NCBI GenBank assembly: GCA_948466255.1
Contig: CAOJZV010000001.1
Location: forward strand, 43,947 to 107,946
DNA length: 64,000 nucleotides
Source of the DNA: an uncultured Bacillota bacterium
Lineage (GTDB): Bacteria; Bacillota_I; Bacilli_A; RF39; UBA660
Direction of reading: 5' to 3'
Shown: piece after piece, positions 16,890 to 25,565 of the stretch
Numbering within the stretch: the stretch's first letter is position 1
Layout of the letters: the number at the start of each line of letters is the position of its first letter
Translations under genes and position numbers: made by a program
The notes under the pieces: generated by a model
Seen by the model: only the letters and a program-made list of their open reading frames with translations
Database searches by the model: none
Told to the model about the DNA's origin: nothing

Positions 16890-19800
16890 GTTTTATCACT
16901 TCCTTATCTTCTGCGCAATCTGCTAAATTACCAAAAGTTAATGCACTCCAATTATTAGTGTTGCACTTCCCTGAAGTTATTAAATGTTTGTCTCTTAGGA
17001 ATTCTTTACTCTTGCAAGCACCATTTTTACATTCCAATTTATTACTATCATCATATTTTGTTTTTTTATTATAATCTCTTATATCTTTTATTGTTTTTGC
17101 ATCCAATTCAACCACATATAGAGGTTCTCTTGAGGTATATAATGACTCATTACCTTGTTGTTGAGGGTTTACTGTTTTGTTCCCAGCTCCCCTATTAACT
17201 CTAATATGCTTTTGTACCTGATTATTTAGGTTGCTACAATCAATTTTACCTGTATCTAGTTTTTTAGAACACCAGTTAGCTCCTGTAGCCCTTTGATAAT
17301 TATCTTGGCCCGGGAATGGGTTGTTTAAATCTATAGGTCTATAAATAATAGTATTATTGCCTTTTCCTGGGCAAGTCCACATCCCATTTTCATCTTTTTC
17401 TGGGCATACCATTGTTGTATCTGGGCAACAAAAACCTGCTTCACAATCTATTTCACATGGAGGTGTATTAGTAGGTGGTGTATTAGGTTCTTCTCCTTTT
17501 TTACACGATTTACCTTCAATATATTTTTTTCCACTATATACATCCTCATCACAGACACTATTATCTTTGCATATAAACTTACGTTGTGCACCTTCATTAA
17601 CGGCTATTTCATAACAGTTTTCTTCATCGTCAGTTTCTTTTTTTGATTTAATTTTACAAGTATAATTAAACTTACTATCCTCCTGAATTTGTCCTAAACA
17701 AGCATTTACTTCATCCTTGCCTCTATCACTAGTTTGTCTTGCTGTTATACACTCTTTTAATTTATCTGGAGTATTTTTATACATTTTATGGCATGCAGTT
17801 TGATTTGAATTGTTTTTTTCATACACACCCTCTTCAGTAGGATGTTCTTCTAATTCATTGTATTTTTTTATTTTACTAAGGTTTGCATCGCTAGGTAGAT
17901 TATATAGAAGACTCACTTTTGCGGCTGTATCAGTATCCTTTGGTAAATTATCTGGAGTATTTTTCATTGAAATAGGTAAAGTTGGTGTTGGCGCTTTTGT
18001 ATAGTTTGTAAAATTAGCATCTTTATTAAGTTTATATTCTGCTTTCCCTGTTCCATTTTCAAAATATTGATATGTACCATCTTCTAATTTGAAATAGCCT
18101 TCTTTTGTATCTGTGACTAAATAATAACTGTTTCCATCTGCTTCTACCGTGCTTGAAGTAGAATCATAAAGTTTGGTCCTATCTTCTTTTAACACTATTT
18201 TTTCTGGTTTATCATAAAGATGTGTTCCTAGATGTTGTTCTTTATAATTTAAAATTACATTACCAAGTTCTAGTTTTTTTCTAGTATTATTCGAATAATT
18301 ATTTAAAGCATTAGCATCTTTAGATATACACTGTCTTGTTCTAATAACTTTTATCGGTTCAAAATTGTAAACTCCATTAATATACGTTGGTCCTACTTCA
18401 TTTACTGTGAAATATTTACCTGCTTCTATCCTTACATTTTTGACGGTGCTTTGATTTGGAAAAACAACATTAAATTCATTTCTACAAAATATCCCCGAAT
18501 CTTTTTCTGTCTGGTAATAACTTTGGAGCGTGCTTTTTTTATCGTTTCTTTCAACTGAATGAACTATTGCAGTCCAATCTACAATATCCTGAATTATATA
18601 ACTACTTCCATCTTGTATATCTGACTCACAATCTTCACACACAACATCAGCATCATAATTATAAGTAGGTTTAAATGGGCATGCAGTTTCCAAAGTTAAT
18701 TCCGTATCGTAATACTTATATGTGTTTTTACCTTTTCCTGTAGCTTTACCATTTTTTATTTCATTACAGCTAACCGTTTCCGTATTAATCTGTCGTCCAT
18801 CTCTATATGTTACTATGTTACATTTTCCATATGTTGATGTTTCTTTACAGGTTGCAGTTACCTTAGGACATTTTGGATTTAGTTTATGACCACCAAATTC
18901 AGTTTGTCCATTACACGAAACTATTCCTCGGTCTTTCCAACTCTCTCCTGATTTTTGTGACATTATTTTACACTGATTTTTATTCTCTATATATTCACAT
19001 TTATATGTCTCTAAAACGTTATCTAAGTTCATCCAAATAATATTATATCCAGCACCATTCATTTTATCAGCTAATGCATTTATATCGCTGAAAGCATTTT
19101 TCTTTTCATATTTTTTTATCCCTAACGCATTTGTTCTATTTATTTTTAGTTCTTCTTTCGCACCACCACTATCATTAGTTAAATATCTAGCTCTTGCGCT
19201 TTCTTTTCTAAGTAAGTATGTTGTTTCTCCAGCAGATATACAGCTATTTTCTTTATATGGATAAAATTTTTGAATAAGGATTCTATATCCATAATCATCC
19301 GCAAGCGTTGGACTTTGTTCAATTGTCATTATGCTTGCCCCTTTAGCAGTTAAAGAGTATTTATTTGTATTTGAATCATAATCAGCAAGGCCTAATTGTT
19401 TTAGCATTTTCCAAATAGCATTAGACGACAGACTAGTACCAATTTGTTCAACATCACTGTGCTTATTTAAATATTGCGCAAGTGTTTTTAAATCAGTAAT
19501 TTCATTTACCCCCGAAATTTCACCAGATGTTTTTATTTTTTTTATATTACGACGATTACTATTTGCTATATCATATCCAAGTTTATTACTGTCAGCTTTC
19601 TCCCCCACAATCGCACTTGCTACTATAGTATATTCTGCGTTGTTACTTGCTTGCGTTTTTGTTCTTCTGACAAGATCTATCATATAAGTGTGTGAATCTA
19701 TAATTTCTTTCTTTTTCGTCCAAAGACATCCAACATACGCATTTTGGCCACCAAGTCCACTAGAACCCATGTCGTGTTCGCCAGAAGTATCGGTATCAGC

Positions 19801-19890
19801 AGAAACACGTGTCAGACAGCCAGTCCAAAAAATGAGTCCTAGTCCAAAGACACATAAAATAATATATGAAATTTTCTTTATTTTTGCCAT
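16882..19890 (-). CDS. Large Cys-rich secreted surface protein of the Tad locus
   Basis: This is a 1002-residue protein with a signal peptide (about 1-31; the hydrophobic part ends with a TGC that could be a lipobox-like site). The rest is hydrophilic and carries several dozen Cys, often in short C-x(2-8)-C spacings, for example a cluster near residues 830-870 (CEIDCEAGFCC). I see no sortase motif and no C-terminal membrane helix. It has an AGGAGG ribosome site and overlaps both neighbours (8 bases downstream, 13 bases upstream), so it belongs to the pilus operon. A pilus-tip adhesin or a disulphide-stabilised surface protein is plausible. I recognise no known domain. Confidence 0.6.
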   Translation of the reverse strand: MAKIKKISYIILCVFGLGLIFWTGCLTRVSADTDTSGEHDMGSSGLGGQNAYVGCLWTKKKEIIDSHTYMIDLVRRTKTQASNNAEYTIVASAIVGEKADSNKLGYDIANSNRRNIKKIKTSGEISGVNEITDLKTLAQYLNKHSDVEQIGTSLSSNAIWKMLKQLGLADYDSNTNKYSLTAKGASIMTIEQSPTLADDYGYRILIQKFYPYKENSCISAGETTYLLRKESARARYLTNDSGGAKEELKINRTNALGIKKYEKKNAFSDINALADKMNGAGYNIIWMNLDNVLETYKCEYIENKNQCKIMSQKSGESWKDRGIVSCNGQTEFGGHKLNPKCPKVTATCKETSTYGKCNIVTYRDGRQINTETVSCNEIKNGKATGKGKNTYKYYDTELTLETACPFKPTYNYDADVVCEDCESDIQDGSSYIIQDIVDWTAIVHSVERNDKKSTLQSYYQTEKDSGIFCRNEFNVVFPNQSTVKNVRIEAGKYFTVNEVGPTYINGVYNFEPIKVIRTRQCISKDANALNNYSNNTRKKLELGNVILNYKEQHLGTHLYDKPEKIVLKEDRTKLYDSTSSTVEADGNSYYLVTDTKEGYFKLEDGTYQYFENGTGKAEYKLNKDANFTNYTKAPTPTLPISMKNTPDNLPKDTDTAAKVSLLYNLPSDANLSKIKKYNELEEHPTEEGVYEKNNSNQTACHKMYKNTPDKLKECITARQTSDRGKDEVNACLGQIQEDSKFNYTCKIKSKKETDDEENCYEIAVNEGAQRKFICKDNSVCDEDVYSGKKYIEGKSCKKGEEPNTPPTNTPPCEIDCEAGFCCPDTTMVCPEKDENGMWTCPGKGNNTIIYRPIDLNNPFPGQDNYQRATGANWCSKKLDTGKIDCSNLNNQVQKHIRVNRGAGNKTVNPQQQGNESLYTSREPLYVVELDAKTIKDIRDYNKKTKYDDSNKLECKNGACKSKEFLRDKHLITSGKCNTNNWSALTFGNLADCAEDKEVIKRE

Positions 19891-20519
19891 TTTTTCATCC
19901 TCCTTTTAGTCAAAATTAGTAACACCGCTAAAAATGTGCTTACTGTGGCCATAATTATCCAAGCTTTATTTTGAATGAAAAATTCCTCTAAAATGTTTTT
20001 TTGAAATTGTTTATCTTCAAAATCGTCTGCAACCGCATTTCTATCTTTTTCAAGCTCTTTATCAAAGTGCTCTTGGGTTATACCTTCCGTATTCATCCAT
20101 TTTTGGCAATATGGAAAGTTAGGGTAATCTAAACAAGCTTCTATATTACTAAAATAATTATAATATGGTATTGTTATATATTTAGTTGTTATTAGTTGAT
20201 TACTACAATTTGGATCATTTGAATATATATTGTATGTCAACGTTGCGCCTGAAACACTATGATTAAAGCGATTTGTCCCATTAACAGCAAATGTATCAAA
20301 TTCTCTATTAATTACAGTTATATCTTTTGTTATATTTTCTATTTCCACAGTGAATTCAGGAATTTGATTAACCACATTATAACTATAATTAAAACTTACA
20401 TTTGATGCAATTTTAGAAAGTTCAGCTTGCCTTTCATAAGAACACTCTGCATTAGAAACTAATGGAAACATAAATAAGCTTCCTAAAAATACGAACAAAT
20501 ATTTACAAACTCTTTTCAA
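19878..20519 (-). CDS. Signal-peptide protein with C-terminal membrane anchor
   Basis: This 213-residue protein has a clear signal peptide (about 1-24, ending SNAEC), a beta-rich ectodomain with about five Cys (25-150), a charged helical segment, and one C-terminal helix (about 186-205) followed by a KRRMKKW basic tail. It is exported and anchored with its domain outside. It lies directly upstream of the large Cys-rich gene and overlaps it, so the two products probably act together. Family unknown. Confidence 0.6.
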   Translation of the reverse strand: MKRVCKYLFVFLGSLFMFPLVSNAECSYERQAELSKIASNVSFNYSYNVVNQIPEFTVEIENITKDITVINREFDTFAVNGTNRFNHSVSGATLTYNIYSNDPNCSNQLITTKYITIPYYNYFSNIEACLDYPNFPYCQKWMNTEGITQEHFDKELEKDRNAVADDFEDKQFQKNILEEFFIQNKAWIIMATVSTFLAVLLILTKRRMKKWQK

Positions 20520-20553
20520 GGCCTAGCCTCCTTTCTTATTATAACATGTTTTT

Positions 20554-22185
20554 TTATTTTAACAAATATTTATATTGATAATTACGAATATTAAGTGTTA
20601 AGTAAATAGAACTCGCATTTTTTATATCTCTATTTACCTCAATATAATAACCGTCGCTTGCTGCGGTTGTTGGTTTAATTAATTCTGAATCTATTTTTTG
20701 CGAATACCATTTATCATTTATTTGATAATGTATTGTTCCAAATTCTTTTAGAAGATAATATAAGTCTGGAATGTTATCTATATTTTCTGTTGTATCATTT
20801 TCAAATTGCCCACTTATTTTCATTAATGTTTTGAAATAGTTTCCAGTTGCAGTTGGTGTTAAATATTCATAAGATTTATAGCAATTTGTTTTACTTGCAC
20901 AAAAATCATATGACAATTTGAATTTATCCTCTATTTGGACTTCATCAATCGTTAATTCGGAGTTCCCCAATATACTTCCACTAAACGAAAGTGTTTCTTT
21001 TAGTTTTTCTTCATTAACTTCTTGCTTTTGTGATAAATCTTGTGGTTTTAAATTTACATATGCACTTTTGGCGCCTAATTGTCCTTTTACAAAACTGTTA
21101 GTATCGTTAATTTTTAATATCATTTGTTTTGTTACTTCACTTGTTGGAATTTCAAACGCTAATATATAACTAGTAAAATCTTCTTCTAATTTTTGATTTG
21201 TATATGGGGTCCCTATATCGGTTATCCCTGAATTATATTTTGTTGTATGGCCATATGATTTTTTATCTATTTTTAGAGTCATTAAACCTGTATTTAATGT
21301 TTGGTCTTCATCTTGAGTTATTCTTTTTATATCGAACTTAACAACTACCAGAGTTGTATTGATATTGGTTTTTCCATTTGTGATAGTCATAAGTTTCCCG
21401 TTTTGATCGTTTTGTGTCAAATATGTATTTTTTATATTCATAACAATACTGCTAACGTTAAAACTTTCTCTTTCGTTATAATCTTCTCTATAATTCCCCC
21501 TATTTAAAATAATTAACACAACAATTATAACAATTATAATTATTAAAGCTAAATTTATTAGAAATTTGTGTTCTATATATGTTTCGTAAATATTTCTTAT
21601 ATTTTTTCTAATGTTACGTCGCATTTTATTTTTATCAAATTCAACTGCAACTTCAAATTCCTCGTTGTCTTTGGTATCAATATCTAATTTCTGTAAATCA
21701 GCAGCAAAATTAAAACTCTTAATATCAAATCCAGTTGCTCTTATTAAAGTTAAAATTAAGCTTAGTAGTTGAGCCCCTAATACCATGAAAGTAATATCTC
21801 TAAAGGCTTTTGAAACTCTAATGTCTAACGGAGCCTCAGTAACACTCTTTAATACAGCATAGTCTAGTCCATATACAATGACTAATACTATAAATAGTAT
21901 TAAATTAAATATATATAATTTTTTTGGCTTTTCTTTCACAAATAATACTGATAATACAGTTATAGTCAAAATTATAATTAATAAAGCAAGGAGAAAACTG
22001 TATAAATTTATATAATTGCCTACAAGAAAACCGTTACTGGCAGTAACGTAATCTTCAATATAATCATTAAAAAAATTAGCTATTATTCCTGTGCGGTAAA
22101 TTAGGATAGCCATTAAAATAGCCATTATTAAGTTGATAAGTCTAAAGTACTTTATGAAAAATGCATACGGTTTTCTAAGTATCAT
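20554..22185 (-). CDS. Polytopic membrane protein with a large extracellular C-terminal domain, first gene of the Tad operon
   Basis: This is a 543-residue protein. Four hydrophobic segments (about 12-32, 55-80, 90-112, 130-150) are followed by a cytoplasmic, partly basic stretch (155-205), a fifth very hydrophobic helix (about 208-230), and an approximately 310-residue extracellular region predicted as mostly beta with one Cys pair (near 435). I do not recognise it. As the promoter-proximal gene it may be a membrane receptor or assembly factor for the pilus. The ribosome site is GGGGAGGGG, 9 bases upstream of the ATG. Confidence 0.55.
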   Translation of the reverse strand: MILRKPYAFFIKYFRLINLIMAILMAILIYRTGIIANFFNDYIEDYVTASNGFLVGNYINLYSFLLALLIIILTITVLSVLFVKEKPKKLYIFNLILFIVLVIVYGLDYAVLKSVTEAPLDIRVSKAFRDITFMVLGAQLLSLILTLIRATGFDIKSFNFAADLQKLDIDTKDNEEFEVAVEFDKNKMRRNIRKNIRNIYETYIEHKFLINLALIIIIVIIVVLIILNRGNYREDYNERESFNVSSIVMNIKNTYLTQNDQNGKLMTITNGKTNINTTLVVVKFDIKRITQDEDQTLNTGLMTLKIDKKSYGHTTKYNSGITDIGTPYTNQKLEEDFTSYILAFEIPTSEVTKQMILKINDTNSFVKGQLGAKSAYVNLKPQDLSQKQEVNEEKLKETLSFSGSILGNSELTIDEVQIEDKFKLSYDFCASKTNCYKSYEYLTPTATGNYFKTLMKISGQFENDTTENIDNIPDLYYLLKEFGTIHYQINDKWYSQKIDSELIKPTTAASDGYYIEVNRDIKNASSIYLTLNIRNYQYKYLLK

Positions 22186-22361
22186 ATTTTAGGCCCCTCC
22201 CCTACTATAAATAATTATACCCTAAATATTGTAAAAAAAAAAGTATTTTTGTCAGATTTTTTATCTATTTTTGCCCTTTTTATTTGCTTTTTATAAGGCT
22301 AAAACAAATTATATTAAAACAAAATTTATTGTATATTAAAAAAATAAAGTAATATATAACT

Positions 22362-22853
22362 TTATTTTTTCAAATATTCATTTATAATTGTATATTTTTC
22401 TTTTAATATTTGATAATTCATGGCACAATTTGCTGGACTAGTAGAAGGTAAATACATGCATGGTATCATTGTATCCTTTTCACAAAGCTTTTTATATAAA
22501 CTCTCCGCTTTTTTCCCATTTACAAAAATTGTTTTTATATCAGATTTTTTTATAATTTCATTTAAATTATTTGGTCTTGGGTTTTTAATTGTACTATCAC
22601 TGGCACCTTCTATTTCGCAAGATTCTAAAACATCCCAAATAGCAATATTATTTTTTAATAATAAACCGACTTTTTCTTCTTTAGTATTTGGAAAATTTTC
22701 ATTTAAAATATCTGATAAAACCTTCCAGAATCTATTTTGTGGGTGTCCATAATAAAAACCAACCTCTCTCGATTTAGGTGAAGGCATTGTCCCTAAAATT
22801 AGTATTTTACTATTTTCGTTATATATTGGTTTTAAAATATGATTAACTTTCAT
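22362..22853 (-). CDS. DNA-deoxyinosine glycosylase-like protein (uracil-DNA glycosylase superfamily)
   Basis: This is a 163-residue protein. ILILGTMPSPKSRE near the start (about 18-31), YGHPQNRFWKVLSD (about 35-48), and the late LPSTSPANCAM motif (about 136-146) are the substrate-binding and catalytic loops of the hypoxanthine-DNA glycosylase group (UDG family 6, Mug-like). The enzyme excises deaminated adenine from DNA to start base-excision repair. The length is normal for the family. Its first 36 codons and the upstream bases occur again at 24007-24122, a sign that something inserted next to its start. Confidence 0.85.
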   Translation of the reverse strand: MKVNHILKPIYNENSKILILGTMPSPKSREVGFYYGHPQNRFWKVLSDILNENFPNTKEEKVGLLLKNNIAIWDVLESCEIEGASDSTIKNPRPNNLNEIIKKSDIKTIFVNGKKAESLYKKLCEKDTMIPCMYLPSTSPANCAMNYQILKEKYTIINEYLKK

Positions 22854-22866
22854 TAAATTCTCCTTT
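22751..22866. repeat. Direct repeat, copy A (5' end of the glycosylase gene)
   Basis: These 116 bases match 24007-24122 in the same orientation with only two differences (C/T at 22763 and one G/A). The copy includes the glycosylase start codon, its AGGAG site and the first 35 or so codons. Confidence 0.9.
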
Positions 22867-22890
22867 TTTATATATTTTATACTTAATTTA

Positions 22891-22919
22891 TTGATTTATC
22901 AATGCTTTTATTATATAAT
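22891..22919 (+). promoter_or_regulatory. Promoter of the DUF3800 gene
   Basis: TTGATT (22891-22896), a 17-base spacer and TATAAT (22914-22919) lie 71 bases upstream of the DUF3800 start. A small palindrome, AACATATGTT, follows at about 22939-22948 and could be an operator. Confidence 0.75.
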
Positions 22920-22989
22920 TGTTTTAAAAACAAATGCTAACATATGTTTTGTCAAAGTTTAAAAATTATATTTTATAGGGGTAAAAATA

Positions 22990-23940
22990 ATGGAAAGTAA
23001 ATGGTACAATTCTCCAAATATGACAGACTTTTGGGGAAAGGGCAATGATTACATCATGTTTATTGATGAAAACAATTCGGTAAATTCTATAAATATTGTA
23101 AAGAAAAAAATATTAAATAATGAAGAAATAAATCCAAATGAAAACATTTTTACTGTAACTGGTTGTATTTTTTCTCATGATAACTATCATCAAACCGCAA
23201 CAAAAATAAAAGAAATTAAAAACAAATATTGGGATGAAGGTAAATATTTCAACGAAAAGAAACAGAAAAAACTCCCTGTTTGTTTACATTCGGAGGATAT
23301 TAGAGGAAGAAAAAAAGCCTTTCATCCAACTGTTTTAAATGAACAGCAATACAACGATTTTATTATAGACTTGGATAACACATTAAAAAAATGTGAATAT
23401 AAGGTGATTTCTATAAACATAAATTTAAAAGAATATCTGTTAAACCCACATAATGTTGAAACAAACGTTTATAAGGTTGCATTTAATTTTATAATAGAAA
23501 GATTTATTTATAATATGGGGAGTTTCAATAAAGGTACAATTATTTTTGAAGCACGAGGAAAAAAAGAAGATAAATTATTGCTGGAACATATAAATATAAT
23601 TATAAATCATAAAGGAACTGAATTTATTTCAAGCGAAGAACTGTCTAAAAAAATTAATGGCGTTTATTTTAACAAAAAAATAAGTCCTAGAGGTTATGCA
23701 TATACAGGATTAGAAATAGCAGATCTATCATCATATCCAATACATCGATATATAAAATTTGGAACAATAGGAAAAGATTTAGAAACTATTAAACTAAAAA
23801 TCGTTGGTTATCCAAGTCACATGGGGAAAGGTTTGAAAATTTATCCACAAAAAATAGAGACAGGTTTTGTGCCTCTCTCTACCGACCACGAATGTGATCC
23901 CAATACTGAGTGGGAAAATTTCCTTTCAGTAATTAAATAA
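22990..23940 (+). CDS. DUF3800-family protein, probable inserted accessory gene
   Basis: This is a 316-residue protein. Visible DUF3800 hallmarks are the N-terminal IMFIDENN (an acidic strand equivalent to the usual VDESG), FTVTGCIF, CLHSEDIRG (about 98-107), an IIFEARGKKED strand (about 184-194) and LEIADLSSYPIHRYI near residue 243 with the conserved Asp. These acidic residues suggest an RNase H-like metal-binding nuclease fold. DUF3800 genes are common in mobile and defence islands. The gene has its own promoter, points away from the operons around it, and is flanked by a 116-bp direct repeat of the neighbouring glycosylase gene, so it was probably acquired. Its biochemical activity is not shown by the sequence. 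Confidence 0.75.
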   Translation: MESKWYNSPNMTDFWGKGNDYIMFIDENNSVNSINIVKKKILNNEEINPNENIFTVTGCIFSHDNYHQTATKIKEIKNKYWDEGKYFNEKKQKKLPVCLHSEDIRGRKKAFHPTVLNEQQYNDFIIDLDNTLKKCEYKVISININLKEYLLNPHNVETNVYKVAFNFIIERFIYNMGSFNKGTIIFEARGKKEDKLLLEHINIIINHKGTEFISSEELSKKINGVYFNKKISPRGYAYTGLEIADLSSYPIHRYIKFGTIGKDLETIKLKIVGYPSHMGKGLKIYPQKIETGFVPLSTDHECDPNTEWENFLSVIK

Positions 23941-24006
23941 TATCATAAAATGATATCATTTGTCAAATATATTATATGTAAAAACTCAATTAATATTCAT
24001 ATGTTA

Positions 24007-24122
24007 AATAAAAACCAATCTCTCTCGATTTAGGTGAAGGCATTGTCCCTAAAATTAGTATTTTACTATTTTCATTATATATTGGTTTTAAAATATGATT
24101 AACTTTCATTAAATTCTCCTTT
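24007..24122 (-). pseudogene. Displaced 5' fragment of the glycosylase gene (direct repeat, copy B)
   Basis: It is 114 of 116 bases identical to 22751-22866: ribosome site, start codon and about 35 codons, then the homology stops. It has no continuation and so encodes no product. Together with copy A it brackets the DUF3800 gene, as expected when an element enters a gene's 5' end and restores it. Confidence 0.85.
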
Positions 24123-24132
24123 AATATATTTT

Positions 24133-24157
24133 AAAATCCCCTGATGGGGATTTTTTA
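24133..24157 (-). terminator. Terminator of the tRNA-Gln gene
   Basis: On the minus strand AATCCCC, loop ATCA, GGGGATT is followed by TTTT. It lies just downstream of the tRNA. Confidence 0.75.
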
Positions 24158-24162
24158 TCTAG

Positions 24163-24236
24163 TGGCTGCCCCAATAGGATTCGAACCTATGCTGACGGAG
24201 TCAGAGTCCGTTGCCTTACCGCTTGGCTATGGGGCA
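24163..24236 (-). tRNA. tRNA-Gln (anticodon CUG)
   Basis: This is a 74-base cloverleaf with encoded CCA. The acceptor TGCCCCA pairs with TGGGGCA, the T-arm is TAGGTTCGAATCCTA, and the anticodon stem ACGGA/TCCGT holds the loop CTCTGAC, giving anticodon CUG for CAG codons. A dedicated CUG isoacceptor is a little unusual in so AT-rich a genome, where a UUG tRNA alone often serves both Gln codons. Confidence 0.95.
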
Positions 24237-24303
24237 ATAAATAAATTATAGCATTTTTTATAAAATGTGTAAAATAAAAAAATAAGAATAAAATTCTTAT
24301 TTT

Positions 24304-24876
24304 TTAAACATTTAATTTTTTTACAGTAAGTGTCGCACTAACTCCAGAGCCTAATGTTACTCCGACTGCCAACAACGCAGATATTGCCATATCTATGACA
24401 CTATCAGCTGTTAATGTCACAATTATACTACCACTATAAATAGAACTTGTTCCAACTGAAAGGGCCCTAGATATTACAGTACTTGGTATGTTGGTTCCAT
24501 TCACCCTAATTGCCATTGTTAATGTTGTGGCAATTGCAGCTGATAGATTACTAAAATAATTTATTTCATATGTACCAGCTTGCGCTACTGTAATACTATT
24601 TGTGGGTGTATAGGTGGTATTTAGATTTGGCATAGCTGTAGGAAGAGGAACCTGGGTTTGTGTTCCAATTCCTAAATTTATTGTTTGAGATGTATTGTTA
24701 TATTTTCCACCATATACATTTAGGCCTGCGGCTGGTCCTGTTGGACCGGTTGCTCCTTGAAGTCCTTGCAGTCCTGTTGGGCCAGTCGCTCCTTGAAGTC
24801 CTTGCGGTCCTGTTGGTCCAGTAGGACCTGCAGGTATAACAAAATTTAATGTGTATCCTTTTGGATTTTCTTTCAT
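24304..24876 (-). CDS. Collagen-like protein with BclA-type C-terminal domain
   Basis: This 190-residue protein begins [17 protein letters not shown], followed by about 12 Gly-X-Y triplets rich in GPTGPTG and GLQGATG (18-50) and a roughly 140-residue beta-rich C-terminal domain, resembling the trimeric jelly-roll heads of bacillar exosporium proteins such as BclA. Gly-X-Y repeats form triple helices and the head domain trimerises. There is no signal peptide. A GGAGGG site 8 bases upstream overlaps the end of the preceding collagen-like cistron, so the three small genes at 24304-25449 are translated in a coupled manner. Confidence 0.8.
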   Translation of the reverse strand: MKENPKGYTLNFVIPAGPTGPTGPQGLQGATGPTGLQGLQGATGPTGPAAGLNVYGGKYNNTSQTINLGIGTQTQVPLPTAMPNLNTTYTPTNSITVAQAGTYEINYFSNLSAAIATTLTMAIRVNGTNIPSTVISRALSVGTSSIYSGSIIVTLTADSVIDMAISALLAVGVTLGSGVSATLTVKKLNV

Positions 24877-24877
24877 C

Positions 24878-25192
24878 CTATCCCTCCGAATCTATAGGTG
24901 TAATTGTAACTGTTGCTTGTGTCCCTGGAGCACCTGTTGTTACTGTTCCTATAGATAGTGTTGGAGCTTGGCCAGTATTTCCTGTTGGACCGGTTGTACC
25001 TTGAAGTCCTTGTGGGCCTGTTGGGCCAGTCGCTCCTTGAAGTCCTTGTGGTCCTGTTGGGCCAGTCGTTCCTTGAAGTCCTTGTGGTCCTGTTGGGCCA
25101 GTCGTTCCTTGAAGTCCTTGTAATCCTGTTGGACCGGTTGGACCTGCTGGAATTACAAAATCTAAAATATATCCTTTTGGATTTTCTTTCAT
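24878..25192 (-). CDS. Collagen-like protein, middle cistron
   Basis: This is a 104-residue protein. It begins with [17 protein letters not shown], the same as the following gene, and has about 17 Gly-X-Y triplets built of a 12-residue unit ([12 protein letters not shown]). It ends in a short segment, [20 protein letters not shown], that in related single-chain proteins normally leads directly into another [12 protein letters not shown] block. Here it is cut by a stop 3 residues after DSEG, immediately before the ribosome site and start of the next cistron. The 36-base repeats are nearly identical at the DNA level. Confidence 0.7.
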   Translation of the reverse strand: MKENPKGYILDFVIPAGPTGPTGLQGLQGTTGPTGPQGLQGTTGPTGPQGLQGATGPTGPQGLQGTTGPTGNTGQAPTLSIGTVTTGAPGTQATVTITPIDSEG

Positions 25193-25449
25193 TTTATTCC
25201 TCCTTTTGAATACATGTAATATATATCTTTATTCGATACTATTGGAGTTAATGTCACTATGGCTGGTGTCCCTGGGGCGCCTGTTGTTACTGTTCCAATT
25301 TCGAAACTAGGCGCAGGGCCTGTTGGGCCTTCTATTCCTTGTGGGCCTGTTGGTCCAGCAGGACCCTGAGTAGTTATAGGAATAGCACATATAGGCCTAC
25401 ATTTTTGATCGTGCTTTATCTTTTTTAAAGCTTTTTCGTATATGTCCAT
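25189..25449 (-). CDS. Collagen-like protein, first cistron
   Basis: I chose the ATG at 25449 ([17 protein letters not shown]), which has an AGGAGG site 7 bases upstream; the frame opens further up at 25497 without such a site. The 86-residue product has a basic N-terminal helix with two Cys, four or so Gly-X-Y triplets, the [23 protein letters not shown] module, and a stop at 25189. The stop overlaps the start of the next cistron within an AAAGGAGG site. The [14 protein letters not shown] start is typical of exosporium-like collagen proteins. Confidence 0.65.
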   Translation of the reverse strand: MDIYEKALKKIKHDQKCRPICAIPITTQGPAGPTGPQGIEGPTGPAPSFEIGTVTTGAPGTPAIVTLTPIVSNKDIYYMYSKGGIK

Positions 25450-25511
25450 ATTTACCTCCTGATATAATATATGAAGAACATATAAACAGGAAGCCACGAT
25501 AGTGGAAAAAT

Positions 25512-25540
25512 TTGTTTTTTTATTTTTGTTATGATAGAAT
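25512..25540 (+). promoter_or_regulatory. Promoter of the phospholipase C-like gene
   Basis: TTGTTT (25512-25517), a 17-base spacer and TAGAAT (25535-25540) lie 25 bases before the ATG at 25566. Confidence 0.65.
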
Positions 25541-25565
25541 TTAAAAAGAAAGTAGGTTAAGTTTT

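Noticed and set aside
24750..25180. Regularly spaced similar units, considered as a CRISPR array
   Set aside because: The units are Gly-X-Y codons of collagen-like genes in frame, with no unique spacers.
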